The translations under genes were made by a program, and so were the position numbers. A stretch of 64,000 bases of DNA, from positions 1 through 64,000 of the forward strand of contig DAOUGQ010000006.1 of NCBI GenBank assembly GCA_034429195.1, written 5' to 3'. The stretch is from UBA4782 sp034429195. Lineage in GTDB: Bacteria > Chloroflexota > Anaerolineae > Anaerolineales > Anaerolineaceae. The notes beneath the pieces were generated by a model, which saw only the letters and a list, made by a program, of their open reading frames with translations, searched no databases and was not told the DNA's origin. This document shows, in pieces, positions 1 to 8,140 of this stretch (position 1 is its first letter; every line of letters begins with the position of its first letter).

Positions 1-255
1 CCTTTTCCGGCGTGCTATTTTCCCGTTCAGGTTTCCCTTTTCGGTAAACCGGATGACCTCACAGGTACTTTCCTCAACCTGCGATACGTTACGTACAATC
101 AATCATGCCATCATGCGGCGCACAAAGCTATACTCAGGTTTATAAACATTTCTGCTTGAATTCTAATAACTATCTTTATAGAATGTTCATATAGTTCCTG
201 ATAAGATCAGTAACTTAGCGCTTTTTTCCTATTTTCAAAAATCAAAGAGGTGAGT
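1..255. other. Left-edge non-coding stretch
   Basis: No reading frame with recognisable protein similarity and no RNA motif could be found in the first 255 bases. A purine-rich ribosome-binding sequence (AAAGAGG, 244-250) belongs to the following lipoprotein gene. The upstream neighbour lies outside the window. Confidence 0.4.
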
Positions 256-1728
256 ATGAAAAAAGCATTGTCTTTGCTGGTCACTCTCACTACTTTATTT
301 CTCTTTCTTGCTTGCAATCTTCCAATGATAAAGCATACAGAGGCAGAAGAAACTACTGCTACGCGTGAAGAAGTGTTTGAAACAACTAAAACAATTGAGC
401 CGACCGCTACAATTACAATAACTACCACGTCTACACCCATCCCTGAACCTACTACCCTGAATGATGATGGACCATACCTTTTATTCAGCGGTGAATCAGG
501 AATCTGGATTTCCAATCCTGATGGAAGTATCTTGACCCAAATAACCACTTACTCAACAGATCAATATGAACTTCGTAGAGCAGTTTCACCGCAGGGTGAT
601 AAGCTGGCATTGATCATCGAACAGGAGGGTGGACAATATCTGGTGATCATTTCCATCCCTGATGGTGAAATGCAGACGATTGCACAATTAAGTAAATTAA
701 CCATGTTTGATGCCGAAAACGAAGCTGGAGAATCAGCAGGGAATGCTGCCTTGATGATAGGATATTATCCAAATGTCTCCTGGCAACCAAGAGAAGGACG
801 TTATCTGGCGTTCGTAGGGGCGATCAATGGACCTACTTCTGATTTATATGTATATGATACCCAAACAAACGAAATTGCCCAGTTAACCAGTGGTCCATCA
901 CATGCGATCATTCCAATCTGGTCGCCAGATGGGCAATATATTTATCATTTTGGGGTCAACCTGGTACCTCCTATTGGTGGAGCATTGGTAGGGTATAACA
1001 AAATGGAAGGAGCATGGTCGGTCAGGATATCGGATGGGGAAGTCATAACACAACCCACACCGAAATCTTCCCATTATCTCTTCGTAGGTTGGCAGGATGA
1101 CAGTCATTACATTATGTATGACAGTGATGAAACCTGCATTTCTAAGAATTTAAGTAGTGTAGATGTGACAACTGGAAAAGCACAGCTTTTGATGAATCAT
1201 AGTTTTTATTTTGGAGCCGCTTTATCACCAGAAAATGGTTCCATCCTGTTTGCAGGTTCAGAGGGTTGCTCAGATTCTGTGGGGGAGGGTATATTCTTGT
1301 TAATGCCAGGAGAAACAGAGCCGGAGAAATTGATGAGCGCAAAAGCGTATGAAGTATCATGGCTTCCCGAAAGTAAGGTATTCCAGGCATATCCTGAAGC
1401 TTTATTTTCTTCAGATGGAAATAACGTATACGAATCACCAATCTATGATGCCTCTTATCACCCGGCGATTTCGAAGAATGGATATCAGGCATGGGAAGTA
1501 ATTGAAAACCGCATTGGAAGGATTGAAGTAAAAGTTCCCGAAGAGGATTGGCAGAAAATTGCTGAAGGCTTTTTTGTAGATGCCCTGATCTGGGATCCAG
1601 TGAATGGCGATAAACTAATCATTGCTTCTGAAGATGGAGTGATCTACAGGGCACAATATCCTAATTTTGCTATGAAAAAGATGGGGAGTATCGATGGTTA
1701 TGTATCGGAAATTATCTGGTTGAATTAA
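256..1728 (+). CDS. Lipoprotein with WD40/TolB-like beta-propeller repeats
   Basis: Predicted 490-aa exported lipoprotein. The N-terminus has Lys2-Lys3, a hydrophobic core and a lipobox FLAC with the lipidated Cys at residue 20, so the mature protein should be tethered to the outer face of the membrane. A Thr/Glu-rich linker (about 25-75) precedes PD40-type repeats such as WISNPDGS and PIWSPDGQYIYHFG, typical of TolB/WD40-like propellers. The ATG at 256 is preferred over the GTG at 250 because AAAGAGG sits five bases before it and the signal peptide starts there. The next gene follows within 10 bp, so the two are probably co-transcribed. The ligand is unknown; the fold assignment is an inference from the repeats. 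Confidence 0.75.
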   Translation: MKKALSLLVTLTTLFLFLACNLPMIKHTEAEETTATREEVFETTKTIEPTATITITTTSTPIPEPTTLNDDGPYLLFSGESGIWISNPDGSILTQITTYSTDQYELRRAVSPQGDKLALIIEQEGGQYLVIISIPDGEMQTIAQLSKLTMFDAENEAGESAGNAALMIGYYPNVSWQPREGRYLAFVGAINGPTSDLYVYDTQTNEIAQLTSGPSHAIIPIWSPDGQYIYHFGVNLVPPIGGALVGYNKMEGAWSVRISDGEVITQPTPKSSHYLFVGWQDDSHYIMYDSDETCISKNLSSVDVTTGKAQLLMNHSFYFGAALSPENGSILFAGSEGCSDSVGEGIFLLMPGETEPEKLMSAKAYEVSWLPESKVFQAYPEALFSSDGNNVYESPIYDASYHPAISKNGYQAWEVIENRIGRIEVKVPEEDWQKIAEGFFVDALIWDPVNGDKLIIASEDGVIYRAQYPNFAMKKMGSIDGYVSEIIWLN

Positions 1729-1736
1729 AGGTGAAA

Positions 1737-2708
1737 ATGGATACGCTCATACAATGGCTTTTGCAGGGGGATCCCTGGGTGGTTTATCATACAAGATTGG
1801 ATCTGCTTCAGCAAAATCCTGATGATCCTGAAGTACGCAACGCTCGATTGGAGATGAACACTCATCCCCTGGTGAGGAGGATTTTTGATGATTTGAATGA
1901 ATGGTCAGGATCGGCAATATCAAGCCATAAAAGTGCCAACCAACCGATGCATAAACTGGGCTTTCTTGCTGATCTTGGATTGGATCGACAGGATAAGAAT
2001 ATTGATTCCATTTCTGAAAAGATCATGCAACATCAGTCTGATCAGGGACCTTTTCAAATGATAATGAATATTCCAACTCATTTTGGAGGAGATGGCGTAG
2101 ATACCTGGGCGTGGGCATTATGCGATGCCCCTCTCCTCCTTTATGTGTTGGTGAAATTTGGTTATCGTGATGATGAAAGGGTGAAACGGGGCATTCAGTA
2201 TCTGGCGAGGCTCGTTCGAGCGAATGGCTGGCCATGTGCAGTTTCACCTGAAATAGGTAAATTCCATGGTCCAGGCAAGAAAGAAGATCCCTGTCCTTAT
2301 GCGACCCTGGTTATGTGTAAACTTATGGGGGCAATGACGGATTGGCAAGATAGTCCAGAAGTTCATGTTGGCGCAGAAAGCCTTCTATCGTTATGGGTTA
2401 ATCGCCGAGAGAGACATCCCTATCTGTTCTATATGGGTACAGATTTTTGTAAATTGAAGGTTCCCTTTGTGTGGTACGACATTTTGCACATTTGCGAAGT
2501 CCTCTCGCAATTTTCCTGGTTGCATGGGGATGAAAGGCTTCAAGAGATGATGAATGTCGTTTCTCAAAAAAGGAATGATGATGGACGCTTTACTTCTGAA
2601 TCCATCTGGACAGCCTGGAAGGAGTGGGAATTTGGGCAGAAAAAGGAACCTTCACGCTGGCTTACATTTCTTGTGATGCGAATGCAAAATCGAATGAAAT
2701 CAGTGTGA
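1737..2708 (+). CDS. Hypothetical alpha/alpha-barrel protein (prenyltransferase/squalene-cyclase-like fold)
   Basis: Predicted 323-aa soluble protein, Trp- and Leu-rich, without signal peptide or membrane helix. The opening (IQWLLQGDPWVVYHTRLDLL) and repeated helical segments ending in GW/GxW-like turns (for example RGIQYLARLVRANGWPC) resemble the alpha/alpha toroid of prenyltransferase-like and squalene-cyclase-like proteins. No DxDD cyclase motif is visible, so catalysis cannot be claimed. ATG 1737 is chosen over GTG 1731 because AAAGGTG (1727-1733) serves as its ribosome-binding site. It lies directly downstream of the lipoprotein gene. The function is not known to me. Confidence 0.6.
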   Translation: MDTLIQWLLQGDPWVVYHTRLDLLQQNPDDPEVRNARLEMNTHPLVRRIFDDLNEWSGSAISSHKSANQPMHKLGFLADLGLDRQDKNIDSISEKIMQHQSDQGPFQMIMNIPTHFGGDGVDTWAWALCDAPLLLYVLVKFGYRDDERVKRGIQYLARLVRANGWPCAVSPEIGKFHGPGKKEDPCPYATLVMCKLMGAMTDWQDSPEVHVGAESLLSLWVNRRERHPYLFYMGTDFCKLKVPFVWYDILHICEVLSQFSWLHGDERLQEMMNVVSQKRNDDGRFTSESIWTAWKEWEFGQKKEPSRWLTFLVMRMQNRMKSV

Positions 2709-2740
2709 ATTAATAATAGATGAAAAAATCCAAAATTTCC

Positions 2741-2769
2741 TTGACACGACTTCAAAAAACGTGTACTAT
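2741..2769 (+). promoter_or_regulatory. Sigma70-type promoter driving the glnA leader
   Basis: TTGACA at 2741-2746 and TACTAT at 2764-2769 are separated by exactly 17 bases, a near-consensus housekeeping promoter. Transcription should begin near 2776, leaving about 360 nt of leader before the glnA start codon. Confidence 0.8.
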
Positions 2770-2775
2770 CATTTC

Positions 2776-3112
2776 CAGAATTGCAGCATAACAATTGAAT
2801 ATTGGATGAATTAGCGGCTGAATCTCATGATAATACCATGAGACAACGAGGTGGAGGTTCCCCTCTGCGAAGAGGGAGTTAACTCGGCGGGGGGCAAAGC
2901 CGGGGAAAATCGATCGATCAGCGGATGCCTCTGAAGCCTGGTCACAGGTTTCTTTCTTCCCATCAAATTGCAACAGGTCAAAAATGTCTGGCGACAGGCA
3001 GAACAAAACTGATGCAGTGATCTGGTGTTAATTCCAGTGATTTAATAGATTTAATAATTGTAGGATCATTCCATACAATTCATTGTCCAATTTGCTGCAG
3101 ATTGGAGTCTTT
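2776..3112 (+). ncRNA. Candidate structured leader RNA upstream of glnA (family not recognised)
   Basis: The stretch between the promoter and glnA has no convincing protein and folds extensively by eye. Local hairpins: 2823-2829/2837-2843 (7 bp, perfect); 2861-2866/2871-2876 with a GCGA tetraloop; 2885-2888/2899-2902; 2933-2940/2945-2952 with loop GTCA and one G-U pair; 2985-2990/2995-3000 with a second GCGA tetraloop; 3022-3025/3034-3037. GCTGA 2817-2821 can pair with TCAGC 2918-2922. Segments of 2783-2809 can pair with segments of 3066-3098 (GCAGC/GCTGC, TGGATGA/TCATTCCA) to close the whole domain. A T-rich run follows at 3108-3120. It could be a cis-regulatory leader or an independent RNA. 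I could not match it to the glnA (glutamine) motif, c-di-GMP, cobalamin, SAM, T-box, RNase P, tmRNA or SRP signatures. Confidence 0.5.
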
Positions 3113-3134
3113 TTGATTTTGATTGGAGGTTGCA

Positions 3135-4472
3135 ATGGATAAAAAAGAGTTACTCGAGCGAGTGCATGCGGATGGTGTAAAGTTCATGTCGTATCAATTT
3201 ACTGATGTGAACGGCATGGTTAAAAGTGTTGAAAGCCCTGTTGAACAATTGGAAGATGAATTGGAGAATGGGGTCTGGTTTGATGGATCTTCTGTGGAAG
3301 GTTTTGCGCGTATACAAGAGAGCGATATGCATTTGCGCCTTGATACCGATAGCTACGCGGTATTACCCTGGAGCCCGGTTGACGCACGCAGGGCTAGAGT
3401 ATTCTGCGATATTTATTTACCAGACATGACTCCGTTTACTGGTGATCCACGTGGTACATTGAAACGGATGACTGCGAAGATCAAGGAACGTGGCTGGACA
3501 TTCAATGTGGGTCCTGAGCCTGAATTTTTCCTGTTTCGACCGACAAATGGAGGGAGTATCCACCCCGTGCCGCATGATGTAGGTGGATATTTTGATTTTT
3601 CACCCCATGATGAAGCAGTACGAGTGCGCACAGAATTAATGCAAGCTCTTATGAGTATGGGTTTGGAAATCGAAGTGGGACATCATGAAGCTGCACTTGG
3701 GCAGCACGAAATAGATTTTCGCTTCACTGATGCAGTAAGAGCGGCTGATAATGTCTTGACGTTGAAATATACTGTCAAAGCGATTGCAGCGCAACATGAT
3801 CTGGTTGCTTCCTTTATGCCAAAACCGATTTTTGGTATTAATGGGTCAGGTATGCATTGCCACCAATCAATATCTGATGCTCACGGAAATAATTTATTTT
3901 TTGATGCCAATGACCAATACAATCTTTCCAAGATCGCTTATGGATTCATTGGAGGGCAGTTAAGCCACGCGAAAGCCCTTTCTGCAGTTGTAGCACCCAG
4001 CGTGAATTCATATAAACGCCTTGTACCTGGATATGAAGCACCTGTCTATATTGGATGGGCACAAACTAATCGATCTGCTCTCATCCGCATTCCGCAGCAC
4101 ACGCAAGGATTGGATAATGCCACCCGTGCTGAATTACGTTGTCCGGATCCTTCCTGTAATCCATACCTTGCCATGGCTGCCATGCTAGCAACTGGCTTGG
4201 ACGGGATTGATAATAATATTAAAGTTCCAGAGCCTTTGAACAATGTTAATATCTATGACCTTTCGAAAAGTGAACGAAGAGAGATGGGTATCGAGGAACT
4301 GCCAGGATCATTGATTAAAGCATTAGATGAACTGGATAAAGACAGTGTATTGAAAGACACTCTGGGAAGCGAAGTATATGAATCCTTCCGACGTGCAAAA
4401 CTGGAAGAATGGGAGGCTTTCCGTATCTGTGTTACCGATTGGGAAATCGAACGGTATATGGAAGCGGTATAA
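3135..4472 (+). CDS. glnA: Glutamine synthetase, type I (GSI-alpha)
   Basis: 445-aa glutamine synthetase: ATP-dependent amidation of glutamate, the entry point for ammonium assimilation, forming a cytoplasmic dodecamer. Visible are the beta-grasp segment FDGSSVEGF, the metal-binding GPEPEFFLF, NGSGMHCHQS (residues around 240), the RLVPGYEAPVYIGW region and the RAELRCPDPSCNPYLA segment. The length and the NIYDLSKSERREMGI region fit the short alpha type, which lacks the adenylylation region of GSI-beta enzymes. ATG 3135 has GGAGG at 3125-3129; the earlier in-frame TTG at 3123 overlaps that site and is rejected. The gene is monocistronic, behind a strong promoter and a long structured leader, and ends at a strong terminator. 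Confidence 0.97.
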   Translation: MDKKELLERVHADGVKFMSYQFTDVNGMVKSVESPVEQLEDELENGVWFDGSSVEGFARIQESDMHLRLDTDSYAVLPWSPVDARRARVFCDIYLPDMTPFTGDPRGTLKRMTAKIKERGWTFNVGPEPEFFLFRPTNGGSIHPVPHDVGGYFDFSPHDEAVRVRTELMQALMSMGLEIEVGHHEAALGQHEIDFRFTDAVRAADNVLTLKYTVKAIAAQHDLVASFMPKPIFGINGSGMHCHQSISDAHGNNLFFDANDQYNLSKIAYGFIGGQLSHAKALSAVVAPSVNSYKRLVPGYEAPVYIGWAQTNRSALIRIPQHTQGLDNATRAELRCPDPSCNPYLAMAAMLATGLDGIDNNIKVPEPLNNVNIYDLSKSERREMGIEELPGSLIKALDELDKDSVLKDTLGSEVYESFRRAKLEEWEAFRICVTDWEIERYMEAV

Positions 4473-4491
4473 ATCCAATATCGAATTATTG

Positions 4492-4528
4492 AAAAACTTG
4501 CCCTGAATTCATTACAGGGCAAGTTTTT
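4492..4528 (+). terminator. Intrinsic terminator of glnA
   Basis: AAAAACTTGCCCTG (4492-4505) pairs perfectly with CAGGGCAAGTTTTT (4515-4528) around a 9-nt loop and ends in a T run. Because the arms are flanked by A and T runs it could also act on the opposite strand. Confidence 0.92.
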
Positions 4529-4632
4529 CTTAAGGTCAGATCTTTAGAGGGGATTCGCAGGTTAAACCAGATAATTGAAAACAATTACCTACATATGAAC
4601 ATGCATGCAATACCTAATTTCAGGATCAGCGC

Positions 4633-5313
4633 TCACCAAATCCTGGGGATAAGACGATAGCGAACCTTTTGCGTGTATTCGGTGTAACCGGGAAGCTCGC
4701 GATGTAAGAGTGATTCTTCATCCAGAATGCGCAACACCAACATCGGGATGATCAGTACTGCTGGAATGATCGCCTAGTATGAACCCAAAGCAACAGGTGA
4801 AAGCAGATAAAAAACGATTGTGCCACTGTACATTGGATGACGCACTACCGCATATGGTCCACTGTTGATCACTTTCTGTTCTCCAGTGACCTCTATTATT
4901 CGTGAGGCAAAGCGATTTTCCATAAAAACCCTTACGATCAGAAGATATCCCAATAACGCGCCTGCTTCTGCCGCAATAGAAAGCCATATTGGAACCTGCG
5001 ACCAATTCCGCCGTTGGTCAAAACCTGGCAAAATGAAAGCCAGCAGAATGAGCACGTTTCCGTATTTGAGAATATTCTTTTGGGTTTGTCTTTGCTCCTT
5101 AAATTTCATGCGCCGTTCGAGAAAATCCGGACTGTTTTTATAAAAGTAAACCAGAACAAATACAGCTGGGACAAGCAGGACTAGAACGTACATCCATGCC
5201 TGCCAGTATGTCACTTTTCCTGAAGGCAGGAGGAGAACAATCAGAAAAATGATAAAGAATAGGCTGACACGTGTGATCAAAAATTTCTTCAGTGAAGAAT
5301 GCTCTTTAGACAT
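4633..5313 (-). pseudogene. Isoprenylcysteine/phospholipid methyltransferase-family gene interrupted by an amber codon
   Basis: The reading frame starts at ATG 5313 (GGAGGG ribosome-binding site just upstream) and runs 179 codons to a TAG at 4776-4774. It then continues in the same frame for 46 codons to TGA at 4635-4633. The part before the stop has three to four membrane helices and the family signature PYAVVRHPMYSG. The part after the stop carries the conserved C-terminal pattern DEESLLHRELPGYTEY followed by VRYRLIP, which this family needs for SAM and substrate binding. The stop follows VALGSY, where a Trp codon (TGG to TAG, one base) is the simplest ancestral state. It is therefore either a recent pseudogene, a sequencing error or, less likely, a readthrough gene. 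A truncated 179-aa product would lack part of the active site. Confidence 0.8.
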
Positions 5314-5644
5314 AATTCCCTCCAATAATGCGATATGCATTAAGAGCATTATACAGTCTGGGATTATTATTTCATCCTATGTTTTTATCATGGATGATAT
5401 TTTCATTAATTTTTTGGTTACTTGTAGATATCTATCAGAAGATGTCGATATGAAAGTCTCTATTAATTTCTAAATATTCTTGAGAAAGAACTACAAGGGA
5501 ATAACTTTTGTGAAGGAAGCTGGTAGAATAATCAAATCATTTTCACGAGGGGTGTGAGTATGTTCGAATCCACATCATTCGAGTTGACAGTCAGAATCAA
5601 TCTTGCTACACTTATTTTGACATTTCAGAAAACTGGAGAGTCAT
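5314..5644. other. Divergent intergenic region
   Basis: AT-rich spacer between the broken methyltransferase gene and the FHA gene. It contains the FHA promoter (5584-5612). It also holds a 34-codon frame beginning at ATG 5560 behind GAGGGGTG that runs out of frame into the FHA start. I see no reliable protein similarity and give that frame little weight. Confidence 0.4.
5584..5612 (+). promoter_or_regulatory. Sigma70-type promoter of the FHA-protein gene
   Basis: TTGACA 5584-5589, a 17-base spacer and TACACT 5607-5612 predict a start near 5619, about 26 nt ahead of the ATG at 5645. Confidence 0.7.
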
Positions 5645-6409
5645 ATGGTACCAAATTATAGACTTGCTGTAAGAACCGGCCCAAATGCTGGTAAATCATT
5701 TCCTTTGATCAAACCAGAAATGTTCATCGGACGAGAATCCATCATGGATGTGGTGATAAAAGACCCTGAAGTTAGCCGAAAACATGCCAGAGTGTTTATG
5801 CAAGGTGCTTCCTACTATATAGAGGATACAGGCTCAACGAATGGCACATCCGTTAATGGGCAACGGATCAGTGGAGCTCATTTATTACAAGTTGGCGAAA
5901 TCATCACACTGGGCGAAAAGATCACACTGGTATTTGAACAATTAACAGAAAGTGAAATGGCTGCTGCGAGCATGGAAGCAGCGATTCCACCAACCACTAT
6001 TCCAAGCCCTGGCACACCATCTCCATACCAGCAACCATTTCAACCTCCAATCCCTCCATCATATCAACAGGCTCCAGTACCTCCTCCGTATCAACAAGCA
6101 CCAGCAACACCGCAATATCAGTCAGTTCCACCCGCTCAACAGCCTGCATATCTGAGACAGCAGCAACAACCTCCGCAGATTCCTCAACCAGTACCAATGC
6201 CTCCTCAAGCTCCGATTCCTCCTCAGGTCGAAGAACCTTATCCTAATGAACCACCAAAAAAGAAAAAATTCCCTGTTTGGGCTATTGTACTGATTATTTT
6301 GGCAGTTCTTTGCCTTTGCCTGGCACTCATAGCTGTTATTGTGGTCACTCAAACAGAATGGGGCTGCTCAATTTATGAGTTATTTGGTTTTGCGTGTGTT
6401 ACTACCTGA
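5645..6409 (+). CDS. FHA-domain protein with Pro/Gln-rich linker and C-terminal membrane anchor
   Basis: 254 aa. Residues about 5-100 form a forkhead-associated domain, with the phosphothreonine-pocket signatures FIGRES, SRKHARV and DTGSTNGTSVNG. A Pro/Gln-rich low-complexity linker follows (about 115-200), then KKKKF and one hydrophobic helix (about 210-232). The FHA domain should face the cytoplasm and read Thr-phosphorylated partners of a Ser/Thr kinase. No kinase lies nearby, so the partner is unknown. The ribosome-binding site is GGAG at 5634-5637. A separate AI-2E-type permease gene follows after 65 bp. Confidence 0.88.
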   Translation: MVPNYRLAVRTGPNAGKSFPLIKPEMFIGRESIMDVVIKDPEVSRKHARVFMQGASYYIEDTGSTNGTSVNGQRISGAHLLQVGEIITLGEKITLVFEQLTESEMAAASMEAAIPPTTIPSPGTPSPYQQPFQPPIPPSYQQAPVPPPYQQAPATPQYQSVPPAQQPAYLRQQQQPPQIPQPVPMPPQAPIPPQVEEPYPNEPPKKKKFPVWAIVLIILAVLCLCLALIAVIVVTQTEWGCSIYELFGFACVTT

Positions 6410-6474
6410 TTCGATTGCCTGGCCTTACTTTTTTCTTCCAGTAAAATCTTTTCAATGGAAGAGCAGACGGATAC

Positions 6475-7779
6475 ATGAACACTAACGATAACAATTTGAC
6501 TCCAGAATCCTTGCTACCATCAATCGATAATGGAAGTAAGCCGCCTTCCGAACAAAAATCGCCACTCTGGACAAATACTACAAAACTCATTGTTGGTATT
6601 GCCCTGCTGGCATTAAGTGCCTGGATTTTAAACCGGTTTCAAAATATTTTGGGACCTTTGTTAATGGTAGGAGTAATTGCATACCTTATATATCCTATTG
6701 CCGGTTCACTGCAGAAAAGATTAAGAATTAGCTGGCGATTCTCAGTCAACCTTATCTACCTGATATTCATTTTGATTCTTGCTGGTTTATTAACTTGGGG
6801 CAGTTTTGCTCTGGTAGAACAGGCAAGTAGTTTGATTCGCTTTTTGCAAAACTCAATCGCTGATCTTCCTGAATTTCTCGACAAAATTACATCTCAGCCA
6901 TTGATCATTGGACCTTTCACTATTGATCTACCGTCTGTGGGTCTGGAAAGCCTGGCTACGCAATTATTTGGATTATTACAGCCGGTCATGTCGAATGTTG
7001 GTACTGTTGTTGGCAGCGTGGCGGGTGGCGCTGCGACGACCATTGGGTGGATTTTCTTCATTATTTTGGTTTCATATTTCATTCTACTAGAAAGTCGAAG
7101 CCCATTAGGAAAGATGTTGGATTTCAAGATCCCTGGTTATTCTTATGATTTCCAAAGAATGGGGTTTGAATTAGGACGGATCTGGAATTCATTTTTACGT
7201 GGTCAATTAATTGTTGTTTTTATTGCCATGGTGATTTATACAGCCCTTCTGGGTGGGCTTGGTGTGCGTTATTTTTATGCACTTGCGATATTAGCAGGAA
7301 TCGCTCGGTTTATTCCATATCTAGGAGCCTGGATTACCTGGATATCTTATTTTCTTGTAACATTCTTTCAAGGATCCAATATCTTTGGACTGCAACCAAT
7401 TATCTATTCCATTCTGGTTGTTGGTATCAGTTTCATCGTTGATTCAATGATTGACAATCTCTTGAGTACACGCGTTATGGCGAATACGCTTCGAGTGCAT
7501 CCAGCAGCGGTCATGGTAACAGTGCTTATCGCTGCCAGCTTATTTGGAATTATTGGTGTTCTACTGGCAGCACCGGTATTGGCATCTATTAAGTTATTAG
7601 TTAACTATATCCTTCGGAAAATGTTCGATCTTGATCCATGGGAAGGAATACATGATTCAGGACAAGTTCAAAATATTAAAAATATGTTTCCCTGGGTCAA
7701 AAAGATCATAGTGTTCTTTAAATCAATACTATTAAAAATAAAGAGAAAGGGCAAGGCAGCCAATGAACGCCCAAAATGA
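6475..7779 (+). CDS. AI-2E family transporter (UPF0118/PerM-type permease)
   Basis: 434-aa polytopic membrane protein. A disordered, Ser/Pro-rich N-terminus (1-35) is followed by paired helices (about 38-80 and 85-115), a periplasmic segment and the conserved C-terminal helix bundle. Landmarks typical of the family are YFILLESRSPLG, the region around GVRYFYALAILAGIARFIPYLG and VHPAAVMVTVLIAASLFGI. Members are proposed exporters of AI-2 or Na+/H+ antiporters; the substrate here cannot be read from sequence. The last 17 bases overlap the next gene, which indicates translational coupling. Confidence 0.87.
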   Translation: MNTNDNNLTPESLLPSIDNGSKPPSEQKSPLWTNTTKLIVGIALLALSAWILNRFQNILGPLLMVGVIAYLIYPIAGSLQKRLRISWRFSVNLIYLIFILILAGLLTWGSFALVEQASSLIRFLQNSIADLPEFLDKITSQPLIIGPFTIDLPSVGLESLATQLFGLLQPVMSNVGTVVGSVAGGAATTIGWIFFIILVSYFILLESRSPLGKMLDFKIPGYSYDFQRMGFELGRIWNSFLRGQLIVVFIAMVIYTALLGGLGVRYFYALAILAGIARFIPYLGAWITWISYFLVTFFQGSNIFGLQPIIYSILVVGISFIVDSMIDNLLSTRVMANTLRVHPAAVMVTVLIAASLFGIIGVLLAAPVLASIKLLVNYILRKMFDLDPWEGIHDSGQVQNIKNMFPWVKKIIVFFKSILLKIKRKGKAANERPK

Positions 7780-7951
7780 ACCAGTAATCGAAATTGTTGT
7801 TGAGACCGAAAATTATTCAATTTGGAAAGCAGAAGAACCTGATGGCGAGGTTTCGTATAACCTTCAATTAAATAATGTCACGATCAATATGTTCCAAGAA
7901 GAGTGGGACGAATTTTGTGACCTGGTTAAACAACTTGTAGCAAAAAAGTAA
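7763..7951 (+). CDS. 62-aa hypothetical protein
   Basis: Small acidic protein with no signal peptide. It begins inside the 3' end of the AI-2E permease gene (ATG 7763, 17-nt overlap in another frame). It looks like a single compact alpha/beta domain: beta-like NYSIWKAEEPDGEVSYNLQL and a C-terminal helix EEWDEFCDLVKQLV. The overlap suggests it is translated together with the permease. I do not recognise the family; composition and placement support a real gene. Confidence 0.6.
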   Translation: MNAQNEPVIEIVVETENYSIWKAEEPDGEVSYNLQLNNVTINMFQEEWDEFCDLVKQLVAKK

Positions 7952-8140
7952 CCAGCTAAAACAAGCGAACCCAAAAGAGTTTTAACCTTTAACCGTATTA
8001 CCTTTCATATCTCCGAGAAGGTAGATGAATGTTGCCTGTCACTATTAGTAGATTCTATTTCACACAGTCCATTGAATTTTGGCGGTGAAAGTTGTGGAGA
8101 AATACGGTACAATACTTCCGTTCTATTTTCAGGAGGAGAA

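Noticed and set aside
2752..3006. Antisense 84-aa frame over the glnA leader
   Set aside because: It lies across the predicted RNA hairpins, has no ribosome-binding site or domain, and is best explained as a by-product of the structured GC-richer RNA.
2776..3112. Matching the glnA leader to c-di-GMP-I, cobalamin, RNase P or SRP RNA
   Set aside because: Isolated strings (GCAAAGCC, CAGG, GCGA loops) look familiar, but the conserved cores and order of those families are absent.
5560..5664. 34-codon frame ahead of the FHA gene, with a tRNA-like GTTCGAATCC nearby
   Set aside because: It overlaps the promoter and the start of the FHA gene in another frame, lacks protein features, and the T-arm-like string is not flanked by an acceptor stem or anticodon arm.
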